Source: Oryzicola mucosus (GTDB taxonomy: Bacteria; Pseudomonadota; Alphaproteobacteria; Rhizobiales; Rhizobiaceae). From it: DNA of 64,000 nucleotides. This document shows, one piece after another, positions 18,819 through 26,389 of the stretch (the stretch's first letter is position 1; each line of letters starts with the position of its first letter). The stretch covers positions 310,001-374,000 of the forward strand of contig NZ_JACVVX010000005.1 in NCBI RefSeq assembly GCF_014534685.1, written 5' to 3'. The notes under the pieces are model-generated. The model did no database searches. It was not told the origin of the DNA and saw only the letters and a list, made by a program, of their open reading frames with translations. The translations under genes and the position numbers were made by a program.

Positions 18819-19541
18819 TCAGGTCCTCTTTGCACCGAGATTGGGAAACAGTTGCATGATGCCGCCGATGACGAACAGATAGATGCCTGTCGCGGCGATG
18901 CCGGTCTTGACCCACATCGGCGACACCATGTTCTGCAACAGGGCAATTATACCGAACGCGCACCAGACCAGCGTGATCGTCAGATTGACCGACCTCAGCC
19001 GCTCCACACGTACCGGGTGCAGGAAGTTGATCGGCAGGAAGGTGAAGACGCCACAGGCAACGACGACAGCGAAAGAGACCCATTCGCCAGGCTCGATGAC
19101 GAAAAGCGTGAACACCACCATGTTCCACACTACCGGAAAGCCCTTGAAGAAGTTTTCCTTCGTCTTCATGCCCGTATCGGCATAGTAGATCGCGCTTGAG
19201 ACGACGATGATCGCCCCTGCGGTGAAAGACAGCCCCTCGCCCATGAAGCCGCGCTGATACAGCGCAAAGGCCGGGATCAGCACATAGGTGACATAATCGA
19301 TGATGTTGTCGAGCAGTTCGCCAGACCAAGTGGGCAGGATTTCCTTGACTTCGAGCTTGCGCGCGATGGGGCCGTCGATGCCGTCTACGAACAGAGCCAG
19401 CCCCAGCCAAAGAAACATCGCCGTCCAATTGCCGTCGCTCGCCGCCACAAGCGACAGGAAAGCCAGAAACGACCCGGATGCGGTCAGCAGATGGACCGAG
19501 AAGGCGCGAGCCTGCGGCCAGGTGACTTTCTTACGCTTCAC
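18819..19541 (-). CDS. pcs: Phosphatidylcholine synthase (240 aa)
   Basis: This integral membrane enzyme of the CDP-alcohol phosphotransferase family condenses CDP-diacylglycerol with choline to make phosphatidylcholine in one step. The motif is visible as DGIDGPIARKLEV followed by GELLDNIIDYV, with its conserved Asp residues near 53-56 and 77-81. About eight membrane segments follow, and the 240-residue length matches rhizobial Pcs. This pathway occurs mainly in bacteria that live with eukaryotes, including rhizobia, Brucella and Agrobacterium. Confidence 0.92.
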   Translation of the reverse strand: MKRKKVTWPQARAFSVHLLTASGSFLAFLSLVAASDGNWTAMFLWLGLALFVDGIDGPIARKLEVKEILPTWSGELLDNIIDYVTYVLIPAFALYQRGFMGEGLSFTAGAIIVVSSAIYYADTGMKTKENFFKGFPVVWNMVVFTLFVIEPGEWVSFAVVVACGVFTFLPINFLHPVRVERLRSVNLTITLVWCAFGIIALLQNMVSPMWVKTGIAATGIYLFVIGGIMQLFPNLGAKRT

Positions 19542-19810
19542 GAGCAGTTTCCATTACCCCGCCTCGTCAGCCTACACGGCAACCGACGACCTTCACCAGT
19601 TGGCAGTGAACTTATCCGCTGGGCCGGGCACCGTACAAGCGCTATCGGCCATTTGCGCCAACTCACCACAGGAATGAAGCGCGGCATTCCCCAAATCGGA
19701 CTGATAAACCTGGCTTTCGCATCTTCATGGGCGAAACGCCGCGTTGAACAAAGCGCAGGCGGCGCTCTATATCGATCTGCACCATGATCCGCGCAAATGG
19801 AACCGATCCG

Positions 19811-21103
19811 ATGACAGAAGCGACCACCAGCGCAGCCACAGTCCTCGTCGCAGGCACGGGGCCAGCGGGCATGATCGCCGCGCTCGGCTTTGCACAGGCA
19901 GGGTTTGAAGTTGTCATGGTTGGGCCTCCGGTGCTCAGTGACGACGATCGCACGACCGCGCTCATGGCCCCGGCGTTGGACTATTTGGATGGGCTCGGCG
20001 TGCTCGAGCCGTTGCGCGACATGTCCGCTCCGCTTCGGACCATGCGCATCGTCGACGGCACAGCGCGCCTGCTGCGCAGCCCCGTCGTCACCTTTCATGC
20101 CAGCGAGATCGATGAACTACAGTTCGGTATGAACTTTCCCAATCGCGCGCTCAATGCGGCGCTGGAGCAGGCGGTTGCCGCCCATGCCGGAATCGCATGG
20201 CGCAAATGCCTTGTCAAATCCTGGTCACCACGGGAGGATGAGGTTGTCGTCCAGCTTACGGACGGCACCGAGGTCCATGCCAGGCTGGCCGTTGCCGCGG
20301 ATGGCCGCAAGTCGCCCGCTCGCGAAGCTGCCGGCATTTCGGTGGTATCGCAGGCGCACCGGCAATCCGCTCTGGTGCTCAGCTTTTCGCACAGTCGCGA
20401 CCACGCCTTCACATCGACCGAGTTCCACACCGAGACCGGCCCGTTCACCCAGGTTCCGCTTCCCGGCCGCCGTTCGAGTCTGGTCTGGGTGGTGAGACCG
20501 GAGACCGCCGAAGAGCTTAATGCGCTGGATGACACATCTCTGTCGAGGATCGTCGAGGAACGCATGCAATCAATGCTGGGCCGCGTGACCGTGGATGGCG
20601 GACGACAAATCTACCCGCTCTCGACCGCGGTACCGACGCGCTTTGCCGCGAAGCGGATTATGCTGGTGGGTGAAGCGGCGCATGTTTTCCCGCCCATCGG
20701 CGCACAGGGGCTCAATCTGGGCATAAGAGACGTACAGCAAGCCATTGATGCAGCTTTGAAAAACCAATACGATCCAGGCCTTCCGAGCAGCCTTGTTGCA
20801 TATGATGCGGCTCGTCGGCCTGACATTGTCGCGCGTACCGGGGCGGTGAGCCTGCTCAACCTTTCGCTCTTGTCAGATATGCTTCCCTCGCAGCTCGCGC
20901 GCACGGCTGGCCTGTCCCTGTTGGGCGCCGTTTCGCCGCTGCGCACGCTCTTCATGCGCGAGGGGCTGCGTCCAGGCAGCGGCTTCTCCAAGGTGTTTCA
21001 GGCGCTGCGGCCCGACGTTCTTGCATCCCGCGATGCGCGAGCTCTACGGAAACAGGTCCGGGATCAGCATGCCATGCATGATCATGTAGAGCAGCCCCGA
21101 TAG
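19811..21103 (+). CDS. UbiH/VisC-family FAD-dependent monooxygenase (430 aa)
   Basis: This flavoprotein hydroxylase has an N-terminal dinucleotide-binding loop VAGTGPAGMIAALGFA, a central AADGRKSPAR motif (the DG motif) and a C-terminal LVGEAAHVFPPIGAQGLNLG motif (the GD-type FAD ribityl site). It resembles the ubiquinone hydroxylases UbiH/UbiF/UbiL and could hydroxylate the quinone ring. The start was set at the ATG at 19811; an in-frame ATG at 19784 would add 9 residues. The last 60 bases overlap the convergent AEC carrier gene. Confidence 0.82.
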   Translation: MTEATTSAATVLVAGTGPAGMIAALGFAQAGFEVVMVGPPVLSDDDRTTALMAPALDYLDGLGVLEPLRDMSAPLRTMRIVDGTARLLRSPVVTFHASEIDELQFGMNFPNRALNAALEQAVAAHAGIAWRKCLVKSWSPREDEVVVQLTDGTEVHARLAVAADGRKSPAREAAGISVVSQAHRQSALVLSFSHSRDHAFTSTEFHTETGPFTQVPLPGRRSSLVWVVRPETAEELNALDDTSLSRIVEERMQSMLGRVTVDGGRQIYPLSTAVPTRFAAKRIMLVGEAAHVFPPIGAQGLNLGIRDVQQAIDAALKNQYDPGLPSSLVAYDAARRPDIVARTGAVSLLNLSLLSDMLPSQLARTAGLSLLGAVSPLRTLFMREGLRPGSGFSKVFQALRPDVLASRDARALRKQVRDQHAMHDHVEQPR

Positions 21104-22006
21104 CGTCACCACCGACACGCAGGTCGAAATCAGGATGGTCGCGGACGCCCGCTCGACCCACACATTGTACTGCTGCGCTATGACGAAGACGTTGGTCGCG
21201 GTCGGCAGCGCGGCAAGCACGATTGCCGAAAACATCCAGATCGGCGAAAAATTGCCGATCCAACTGAGCACCACATAGCATAGCAGAGGCTGCAGGATCA
21301 GCTTGAGCAGGAGAATCGGCCCGATTTCGCGCGGTACCCGCTTCAATGGCCGCAGCGCCAGGGTGACGCCCATTGCGAAGAGCGCGCATGGCGCGGCGGC
21401 GCGCGCGAAATAGTCGAGCAAGCGTTCGATTGGCAATGGTGCACGAAACTGGAAATAGGCTGCCGCCACGCCAAACAAGCTTGCGACGATGAAGGGGTGG
21501 AGAAGAATTTTGCGCACTACTTCCGCTGCCAGCTGCAGCGGTGGGCGCCGGTCGTCGCCAGCAAGCGCCATCATCGTCGGCGCCACACAAAAATGCAGCG
21601 CGTTTTCGACACAGAAGATCAGTGCCACCGGCACCGCCGCTTCTTCGCCAAGCGCCAGAAGAGCAATCCCCGGTCCCATATAGCCAATATTGCCATAACA
21701 GGCGCCGAACGCCCGCATGGTCGATTCGGCGATGCCGCTGCGCTGTACCAGCATGGAACCTACGAACATGATGAGGAACATCGAATAGCTCGCGATGACG
21801 GCACCGGCTATATAACGCCACTCCGTCAGCTGCTCGAACGGCGTTTTGGAAAGCAATTGGAAGAACAGCGCGGGCAATGCCACATAGAGGATGAAGGTGT
21901 TCATCCAGCCGAGAGCGTCGATGGGCTGGCGCGTTATCCGAGCCGCTACGAATCCGGCGAAGATCATGCCGAAGAACGGCAGAACGAGGCCCACGATTTC
22001 CGACAT
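21044..22006 (-). CDS. AEC-family (auxin efflux carrier-like) transporter (320 aa)
   Basis: This membrane carrier has about ten hydrophobic segments in two repeats and belongs to the AEC family, whose bacterial members move organic acids such as malate or malonate. The start was set at 22006 (MSEIVGLVLPFFGMIFAGF), which puts the first helix right at the N-terminus; the frame is open a further 135 bases. Its final 60 bases are shared with the convergent flavin monooxygenase, an unusually long overlap for two conserved families. The substrate is unknown. Confidence 0.85.
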   Translation of the reverse strand: MSEIVGLVLPFFGMIFAGFVAARITRQPIDALGWMNTFILYVALPALFFQLLSKTPFEQLTEWRYIAGAVIASYSMFLIMFVGSMLVQRSGIAESTMRAFGACYGNIGYMGPGIALLALGEEAAVPVALIFCVENALHFCVAPTMMALAGDDRRPPLQLAAEVVRKILLHPFIVASLFGVAAAYFQFRAPLPIERLLDYFARAAAPCALFAMGVTLALRPLKRVPREIGPILLLKLILQPLLCYVVLSWIGNFSPIWMFSAIVLAALPTATNVFVIAQQYNVWVERASATILISTCVSVVTLSGLLYMIMHGMLIPDLFP

Positions 22007-22128
22007 TTTCGTCTTTCGGCTGAAACTTTGTGCCCCCGCTAGCTCGTCGCTTCGTGCTGCGTCAACCCGGCAGCATTGAATTGAGAGGACAAGTGCGCCA
22101 AATAGAGCCGGATATGGCGGTGAATTGC

Positions 22129-22452
22129 ATGAAGACGGCAAAATTTTCTATCGGACAGGTCGTCCGTCACAGGTTGTTCCCGTTTCGCGGCGTGATCTTT
22201 GACGTCGATCCTGAATTCAACAACACGGAAGAATGGTACGAATCCATTCCCGAGGCCGTTCGTCCGCGCCGCGACCAGCCTTTCTACCATCTCCTCGCCG
22301 AAAATGCCGAGACAGAGTACATCGCCTATGTTTCGGAACAGAACCTGCTGGAAGACAGTTCGGGCGATCCGGTACGGCATCCGCAGATCCACGAGTTCTT
22401 CGATAAGGATCAGGACGGCAGCTATCACCCAAAAAGCCGCCTGCAGAATTAG
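22129..22452 (+). CDS. hspQ: HspQ family heat shock protein (107 aa)
   Basis: This small cytoplasmic protein of the HspQ (YccV-like, hemimethylated DNA-binding) family has GQVVRHRLFPFRGVIFDVDPEF near the N-terminus and RRDQPFYHLL with VSEQNL later. In enterobacteria HspQ speeds Lon-dependent proteolysis and affects DnaA stability. The ATG at 22129 gives the usual length; an ATG at 22114 would add five residues. The TAG stop is made from the first bases of the repeat element that starts at 22450, so the C-terminal residues may have been set by insertion of that element. Confidence 0.85.
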   Translation: MKTAKFSIGQVVRHRLFPFRGVIFDVDPEFNNTEEWYESIPEAVRPRRDQPFYHLLAENAETEYIAYVSEQNLLEDSSGDPVRHPQIHEFFDKDQDGSYHPKSRLQN

Positions 22453-22818
22453 AGCGTTTCCTGCTTAGATTGAAGCAGATCGCTACGCCTCCGATGGCGA
22501 GGCGATCCGCAAGGAAGCCGGCGCAGTGCCGATATGGTGCATCGGGCAAGCCGGCTGACACAGACAGCGGGCGCCCGCCAGCAGCGGGAATCCTCCCCGT
22601 GGATTTACGAAGCAAATCAACAGGTGTCAAAAACGCGGGCGGTCCTTTGCGCATTCAAAGATGCGCGGCCGCCGGTGGGCCGGGTTTAATTCGGGCGTCC
22701 TTCGGACCTACTCGGGGCTCGTCTCGTCCGAGCCACCAGCCCGACCATCGACGATCCCCTTGACCTTGTCCTGAATTCCCACCGGCAGACCGAGCCAATC
22801 CAAGCAGAAAACGCTCTA
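22450..22818. mobile_element. MITE-like element with 22-bp terminal inverted repeats (369 bp)
   Basis: The left end 22450-22471 and the inverted right end 22797-22818 match at 20 of 22 bases (TAGAGCGTTT then c or t, CTGCTT, a or g, GATT). The outermost TA on each side could be a TA target-site duplication, as made by Tc1/mariner or IS630-type transposases. No transposase frame is present. The interior is GC-rich and palindromic, including GATTTACGAAGCAAATC at 22602-22618, which resembles a hairpin in the repeat at 9260-9409. It accounts for most of the gene-free stretch 22453-22898. Confidence 0.7.
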
Positions 22819-22844
22819 ACCGGCCCAGGCGAGGTGATGACATG

Positions 22845-22874
22845 AAAAAAGCGGGGTGTTGAAGCCCCGCTTTT
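22845..22874 (-). terminator. Rho-independent terminator of the IalB-like gene
   Basis: The stem AAAAGCGGGG with CCCCGCTTTT has an 8-base loop. On the minus strand it is followed by a run of T, 25 bases after the stop codon of the IalB-like gene. Confidence 0.88.
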
Positions 22875-22898
22875 CGTTGGTTGTGAGGGTCCTGCCGC

Positions 22899-23525
22899 TT
22901 AGTTCGCGGTCTTCGCCTTGTCCTGCTCTTCCTTGAGCTTCTTGGCGAAGTCCTCATTGTTCTTGCTGACAAATTCCTGCAGTTTCTTCTGGCGGGCTTC
23001 CAGATCCGACTGCTTCAGCGGCTCGCCATCAAAAGCACCGGTGAAGCCCTTGAGCGAAACCTTGATCGGGTTGGGCTGATTCTGGAAATTGATGGAGGTC
23101 AGGGTCAATTCCTGCCCCTTCTTGAAGGAGGCGACGATCTGATCGGTCAGCGCGATCTCGGCCACGCAGCGATCCGGGAAGCAGATCACGTAGTCGAGCT
23201 TCTGTGCCTTGCCGCCATCGATCTGGAGGCCAATGCCAGGAGGTACAAGACGGCCGCTCGGCACGGTAACCTGGAACACCTTGCGGTTCACCTTGCCCTT
23301 GAGCTCAATCAGGCTGAGGCCTGTCACGAGCTGGCCGCTGGAGGCGGTCAAAATATTCTGGACGTTGCAGATATCGACGTCTTCCTGCTTGGAACAGGCC
23401 TTGAACCAGCCCTGAGGAATCTGCTGCTGCTGTGCTGCGGCAGGCGTCAGGCCGGCCGCAAGCACGGCCGCCGCAGCTGCCGCCATGACCGGGAGACGGA
23501 AACCGTCGATTTTCTGGCTCGTCAT
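22899..23525 (-). CDS. Invasion-associated locus B (IalB)-family exported protein (208 aa)
   Basis: This periplasmic protein has a signal peptide ending near residue 31 (PAAAQ) and an IalB domain with GWFKACSKQEDVDICN near residue 39 and a second cysteine pair in VICFPDRCVAEI. A charged, lysine-rich, probably helical tail follows (residues about 175-208). IalB was first linked to erythrocyte invasion by Bartonella, but the family is widespread in free-living Rhizobiales where its role is unknown. It is monocistronic, with its own terminator at 22845-22874. Confidence 0.88.
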   Translation of the reverse strand: MTSQKIDGFRLPVMAAAAAAVLAAGLTPAAAQQQQIPQGWFKACSKQEDVDICNVQNILTASSGQLVTGLSLIELKGKVNRKVFQVTVPSGRLVPPGIGLQIDGGKAQKLDYVICFPDRCVAEIALTDQIVASFKKGQELTLTSINFQNQPNPIKVSLKGFTGAFDGEPLKQSDLEARQKKLQEFVSKNNEDFAKKLKEEQDKAKTAN

Positions 23526-23861
23526 CGTCCTCGAATCCTCTCAATCACATCTCGAAGCGGCGTTCTGCCGCGTGTCATCGCTACCTGTTGGCAAATTGAG
23601 GCAACAGCATGACTCTCATTCGCCTGTTACACCGGCAAGGTGAGTAAATCCAGCCTCTTGGAAGATGAACCGACGCAGCCCGAACCTCTTTCTATATCTG
23701 CTGTGGCTGACGTGCAGACGTTGCGCCGAAAGGATTTGCTAAACACTGCCGAAGCCCTCGCTTTGAGCTGGAAGAAGCCATTCGCGACGGCATGGACTGG
23801 CGCTTATGACCGCTGTACGGTCCGAATCATGCCCATTCCGCAGTATCTCAGGAGGATCGCC
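23526..23861. other. Gene-free stretch between divergent ialB-like and yejA-like genes
   Basis: These 336 bases separate two divergent genes and should hold both promoters. I see no convincing sigma-70 pair. The plus-strand frame is open back to 23640, but codons before 23862 look non-coding and the strong ribosome-binding site sits at 23850. A small hairpin GCGGCGTTCTGCCGC lies near 23563. Confidence 0.5.
23850..23855 (+). promoter_or_regulatory. Ribosome-binding site that sets a GTG start
   Basis: A perfect AGGAGG lies 6 bases before the GTG at 23862. This decides the start of the binding protein over an ATG at 23829 and a reading open to 23640, and places the signal peptide at the N-terminus. 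Confidence 0.8.
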
Positions 23862-25685
23862 GTGAGACGGACCGTCGCTGGCATTTCGCTCGCCATAGCC
23901 TTCGGCACAACCGCTTTCGCCGAACCGCAACACGGTTTGTCGATGCATGGCGAGCCCGCCCTGCCCGCCGATTTCAAGAGCTTCCCATACGCCGATCCCG
24001 ACGCGCCAAAGGGTGGCGAGGTCACCTATTGCGTGGTCGGCACCTTCGACAACCTCAATCCGTTCATTCTCAAGAGCCTGCGGACAACGTCGCGCGGGGT
24101 GATCGATACGATCTTCGGCAATCTGGTCTTCGAGCCGCTGATGCAGCGTAACGCCGACGAGCCCTTCGGTCTTTATGGACTTCTGGCCGAATCGGTCGAC
24201 GTAGCCGAAGATCGCAGCTGGGCCGAATTCAACCTGAACCCGACCGCCAAATGGTCAGACGGCAAGCCCGTCACGCCGGAAGACATCCTTTTCACCTATG
24301 AGGTGTTCACCGCCAAGGGCAGGCCACCTTACAGCGACCGGATGGCAAAGATCGCCAAGCTCGAGAAGACGGGCGACCACAGCGTCAAATTCACCTTCAA
24401 CGAGAAGGCGGACCGGGAATTCCCATTGGTCATAGCCTTGACCCCGATCGTGCCGAAACATGCCTTCAACATCGACACGTTCGACCAGACGACGCTGAAG
24501 CCGTTGACGGGCAGCGGCGCCTACACCATCGATCAGGTCCGACCCGGGGATCGCGTGGTCTTCAAGCGCAACCCGGACTATTGGGGCAAGGACGTGCCGG
24601 CGAAAGTCGGTTTCGACAATTACGACCGCATCACGATCCAGTATTTCCTCAATGCAAACGCTCAGTTCGAGGCGTTCAAAAAGGGCCTGTGCTCGATCTA
24701 TGCAGGGTCGATCTACACTGGCATGGGTCCGCTCCAGGCGGAACGCGACTTCGGTTTTCCTGCCGCCCAGAAGGGCGATGTCGTCGTCCAGTCGTTCAAG
24801 CTTGGCATTCCGCCGGTGGTGACGGGCTTCTTGTTCAACACGCGGCAGCCAAAGTTCAGCGACCCCAAGGTGCGGCAGGCCCTGGCCATGCTGTACGACT
24901 TCGAATGGGCCAACAACAATTTGTTTGGTGGGAAATTCCAAAGGCTGATGAGCTACTGGCAGGGCTCGGAACTGTCGGCCATCGGCAATCCCGCCACGGA
25001 TAAGGAAAAAGCGCTGCTTGCGCCCTTCCCCGACCGTGTTCCCGCCGATGTCTTGGACGGCTCTTGGCGTCCTCCGGTCAGCGACGGTTCGGGCCAGGAT
25101 CGCAAGGTGCTCAAGGCTGCGTTCGATCTTCTCAGGGAGGCTGGCTACAAGATCGACAATGGCCAATTGCTCGACCCGCAGGGCAAGCCGTTCAGCTTCG
25201 AGATCATCGTCGCCTCGCAGGACGAGGAGCGCCTGGCCGGCGTCTACCAGCGCGCCTTGCAGAAACTCGGCATCGCGGTGACGATCCGCTTGCTGGATGG
25301 CGACCAGATCCAGGCGCGAAAACAGCGTTTCGACTTTGAAATGCTGATCGGCTCCACCGGCTTCAACAACTCGCTGTCGCCCGGCCTGGAGCAGGTCTTC
25401 CGTTGGGGATCGGAATCCAAGAACAGCGAAGGCTCGTTCAACCTGGCCGGTGTCGCAGATCCGGCGATCGACGCAGCCATCGACGCGATGCTCAACGCGC
25501 GCGAAAAGGACGACTTCGTCTCGGCGGTGCGCGTTCTCGACCGTCTGCTGATCTCGGGCCACTACATGGTGCCGACTCAGTACAATCCCGAGCAATGGGT
25601 GGCCTACTGGAAGGAGTTCAAGCACCCCGAAAAGACATCGCTGTTCGGCTATCAGCCCGCCACTTGGTGGATCGACACCAAGTAA
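23862..25685 (+). CDS. YejA-like ABC transporter substrate-binding protein (607 aa)
   Basis: This family-5 periplasmic binding protein starts at GTG 23862, giving a signal peptide RRTVAGISLAIAFGTTAFA and a mature start near EPQHGLSMHG. The HGLSMHGEPALPADFKSFPYADPDAPKGG region is typical of the YejA group, which feeds the YejABEF importer for microcin C and oligopeptides. At about 607 residues it is longer than the 493-residue protein at 7688. No yejBEF permease or ATPase genes follow; the next gene is a FrnE-type oxidoreductase. It may use transporter parts encoded elsewhere. Confidence 0.85.
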   Translation: MRRTVAGISLAIAFGTTAFAEPQHGLSMHGEPALPADFKSFPYADPDAPKGGEVTYCVVGTFDNLNPFILKSLRTTSRGVIDTIFGNLVFEPLMQRNADEPFGLYGLLAESVDVAEDRSWAEFNLNPTAKWSDGKPVTPEDILFTYEVFTAKGRPPYSDRMAKIAKLEKTGDHSVKFTFNEKADREFPLVIALTPIVPKHAFNIDTFDQTTLKPLTGSGAYTIDQVRPGDRVVFKRNPDYWGKDVPAKVGFDNYDRITIQYFLNANAQFEAFKKGLCSIYAGSIYTGMGPLQAERDFGFPAAQKGDVVVQSFKLGIPPVVTGFLFNTRQPKFSDPKVRQALAMLYDFEWANNNLFGGKFQRLMSYWQGSELSAIGNPATDKEKALLAPFPDRVPADVLDGSWRPPVSDGSGQDRKVLKAAFDLLREAGYKIDNGQLLDPQGKPFSFEIIVASQDEERLAGVYQRALQKLGIAVTIRLLDGDQIQARKQRFDFEMLIGSTGFNNSLSPGLEQVFRWGSESKNSEGSFNLAGVADPAIDAAIDAMLNAREKDDFVSAVRVLDRLLISGHYMVPTQYNPEQWVAYWKEFKHPEKTSLFGYQPATWWIDTK

Positions 25686-25717
25686 TTGGCGAGCTCAACG
25701 CTTCGGAAGGAAATCTC

Positions 25718-26386
25718 ATGACTGGTCAGCAATCGCTTTCCATCGACGTCGTTTCCGATGTCGTGTGCCCGTGGTGCTATGTCGGCAAGAAACGGCTTGA
25801 AGCTGCAATTGCCCTGACGCCCGATGTCGCCGTCGAGGTACGGTGGCGGCCATTCCAGCTTGACGCGACGATGCCGGCCGGCGGCATGGACCGAAAACAA
25901 TACATGATGTCTAAATTCGGCGACGAAAAGCGCATCGACCAGGCGCATGCCAATCTGACGGCCATGGGTGCCGCGGAAGGCATCGCCTTCGATTTCGATG
26001 CCATCAAGGTCGCACCCAACACGCTCGACGCCCATCGCGTCATCCGCTGGGCGGCGTCGTCGGGCTTAGACGTTCAGGGCAGACTGGTGACGGAACTGTT
26101 CAGCCGTTATTTCGAGCGCGGCGAAAACATCGGCGATCCGCGTGTACTTGTTTCCGCGGCAGATGCTGCGGGCATGGATGCGGCGGTGGTGGAAGCCATG
26201 CTGGCGACCGATGCCGACCGCAATGAGGTTTCCGGCGAAGTCGCCACCGCGTCGCGCATGGGCATATCAGGCGTTCCCTGCTTCCTCCTTGAAAGCAAAT
26301 ATGCCGTGATGGGCGCACAGGAAGCTTCAGCGCTGGCCGATGCAATCCGCCAGGTGGCGACCGCAAAGGCGAGCGGCGACATCTGA
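25718..26386 (+). CDS. FrnE-like DsbA-family oxidoreductase (222 aa)
   Basis: This cytoplasmic thioredoxin-fold protein of the DsbA/FrnE type has the redox motif CPWC near residue 17 (DVVCPWCYVGK) and the cis-Pro segment GISGVPCFLL near the C-terminus. FrnE-like proteins isomerise or reduce disulfides, and some help in oxidative stress or polyketide synthesis. The ATG at 25718 follows GGAAGG. It lies 32 bases after the YejA-like gene on the same strand and ends 3 bases before the convergent mfd stop. Confidence 0.88.
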   Translation: MTGQQSLSIDVVSDVVCPWCYVGKKRLEAAIALTPDVAVEVRWRPFQLDATMPAGGMDRKQYMMSKFGDEKRIDQAHANLTAMGAAEGIAFDFDAIKVAPNTLDAHRVIRWAASSGLDVQGRLVTELFSRYFERGENIGDPRVLVSAADAAGMDAAVVEAMLATDADRNEVSGEVATASRMGISGVPCFLLESKYAVMGAQEASALADAIRQVATAKASGDI

Positions 26387-26389
26387 GGG

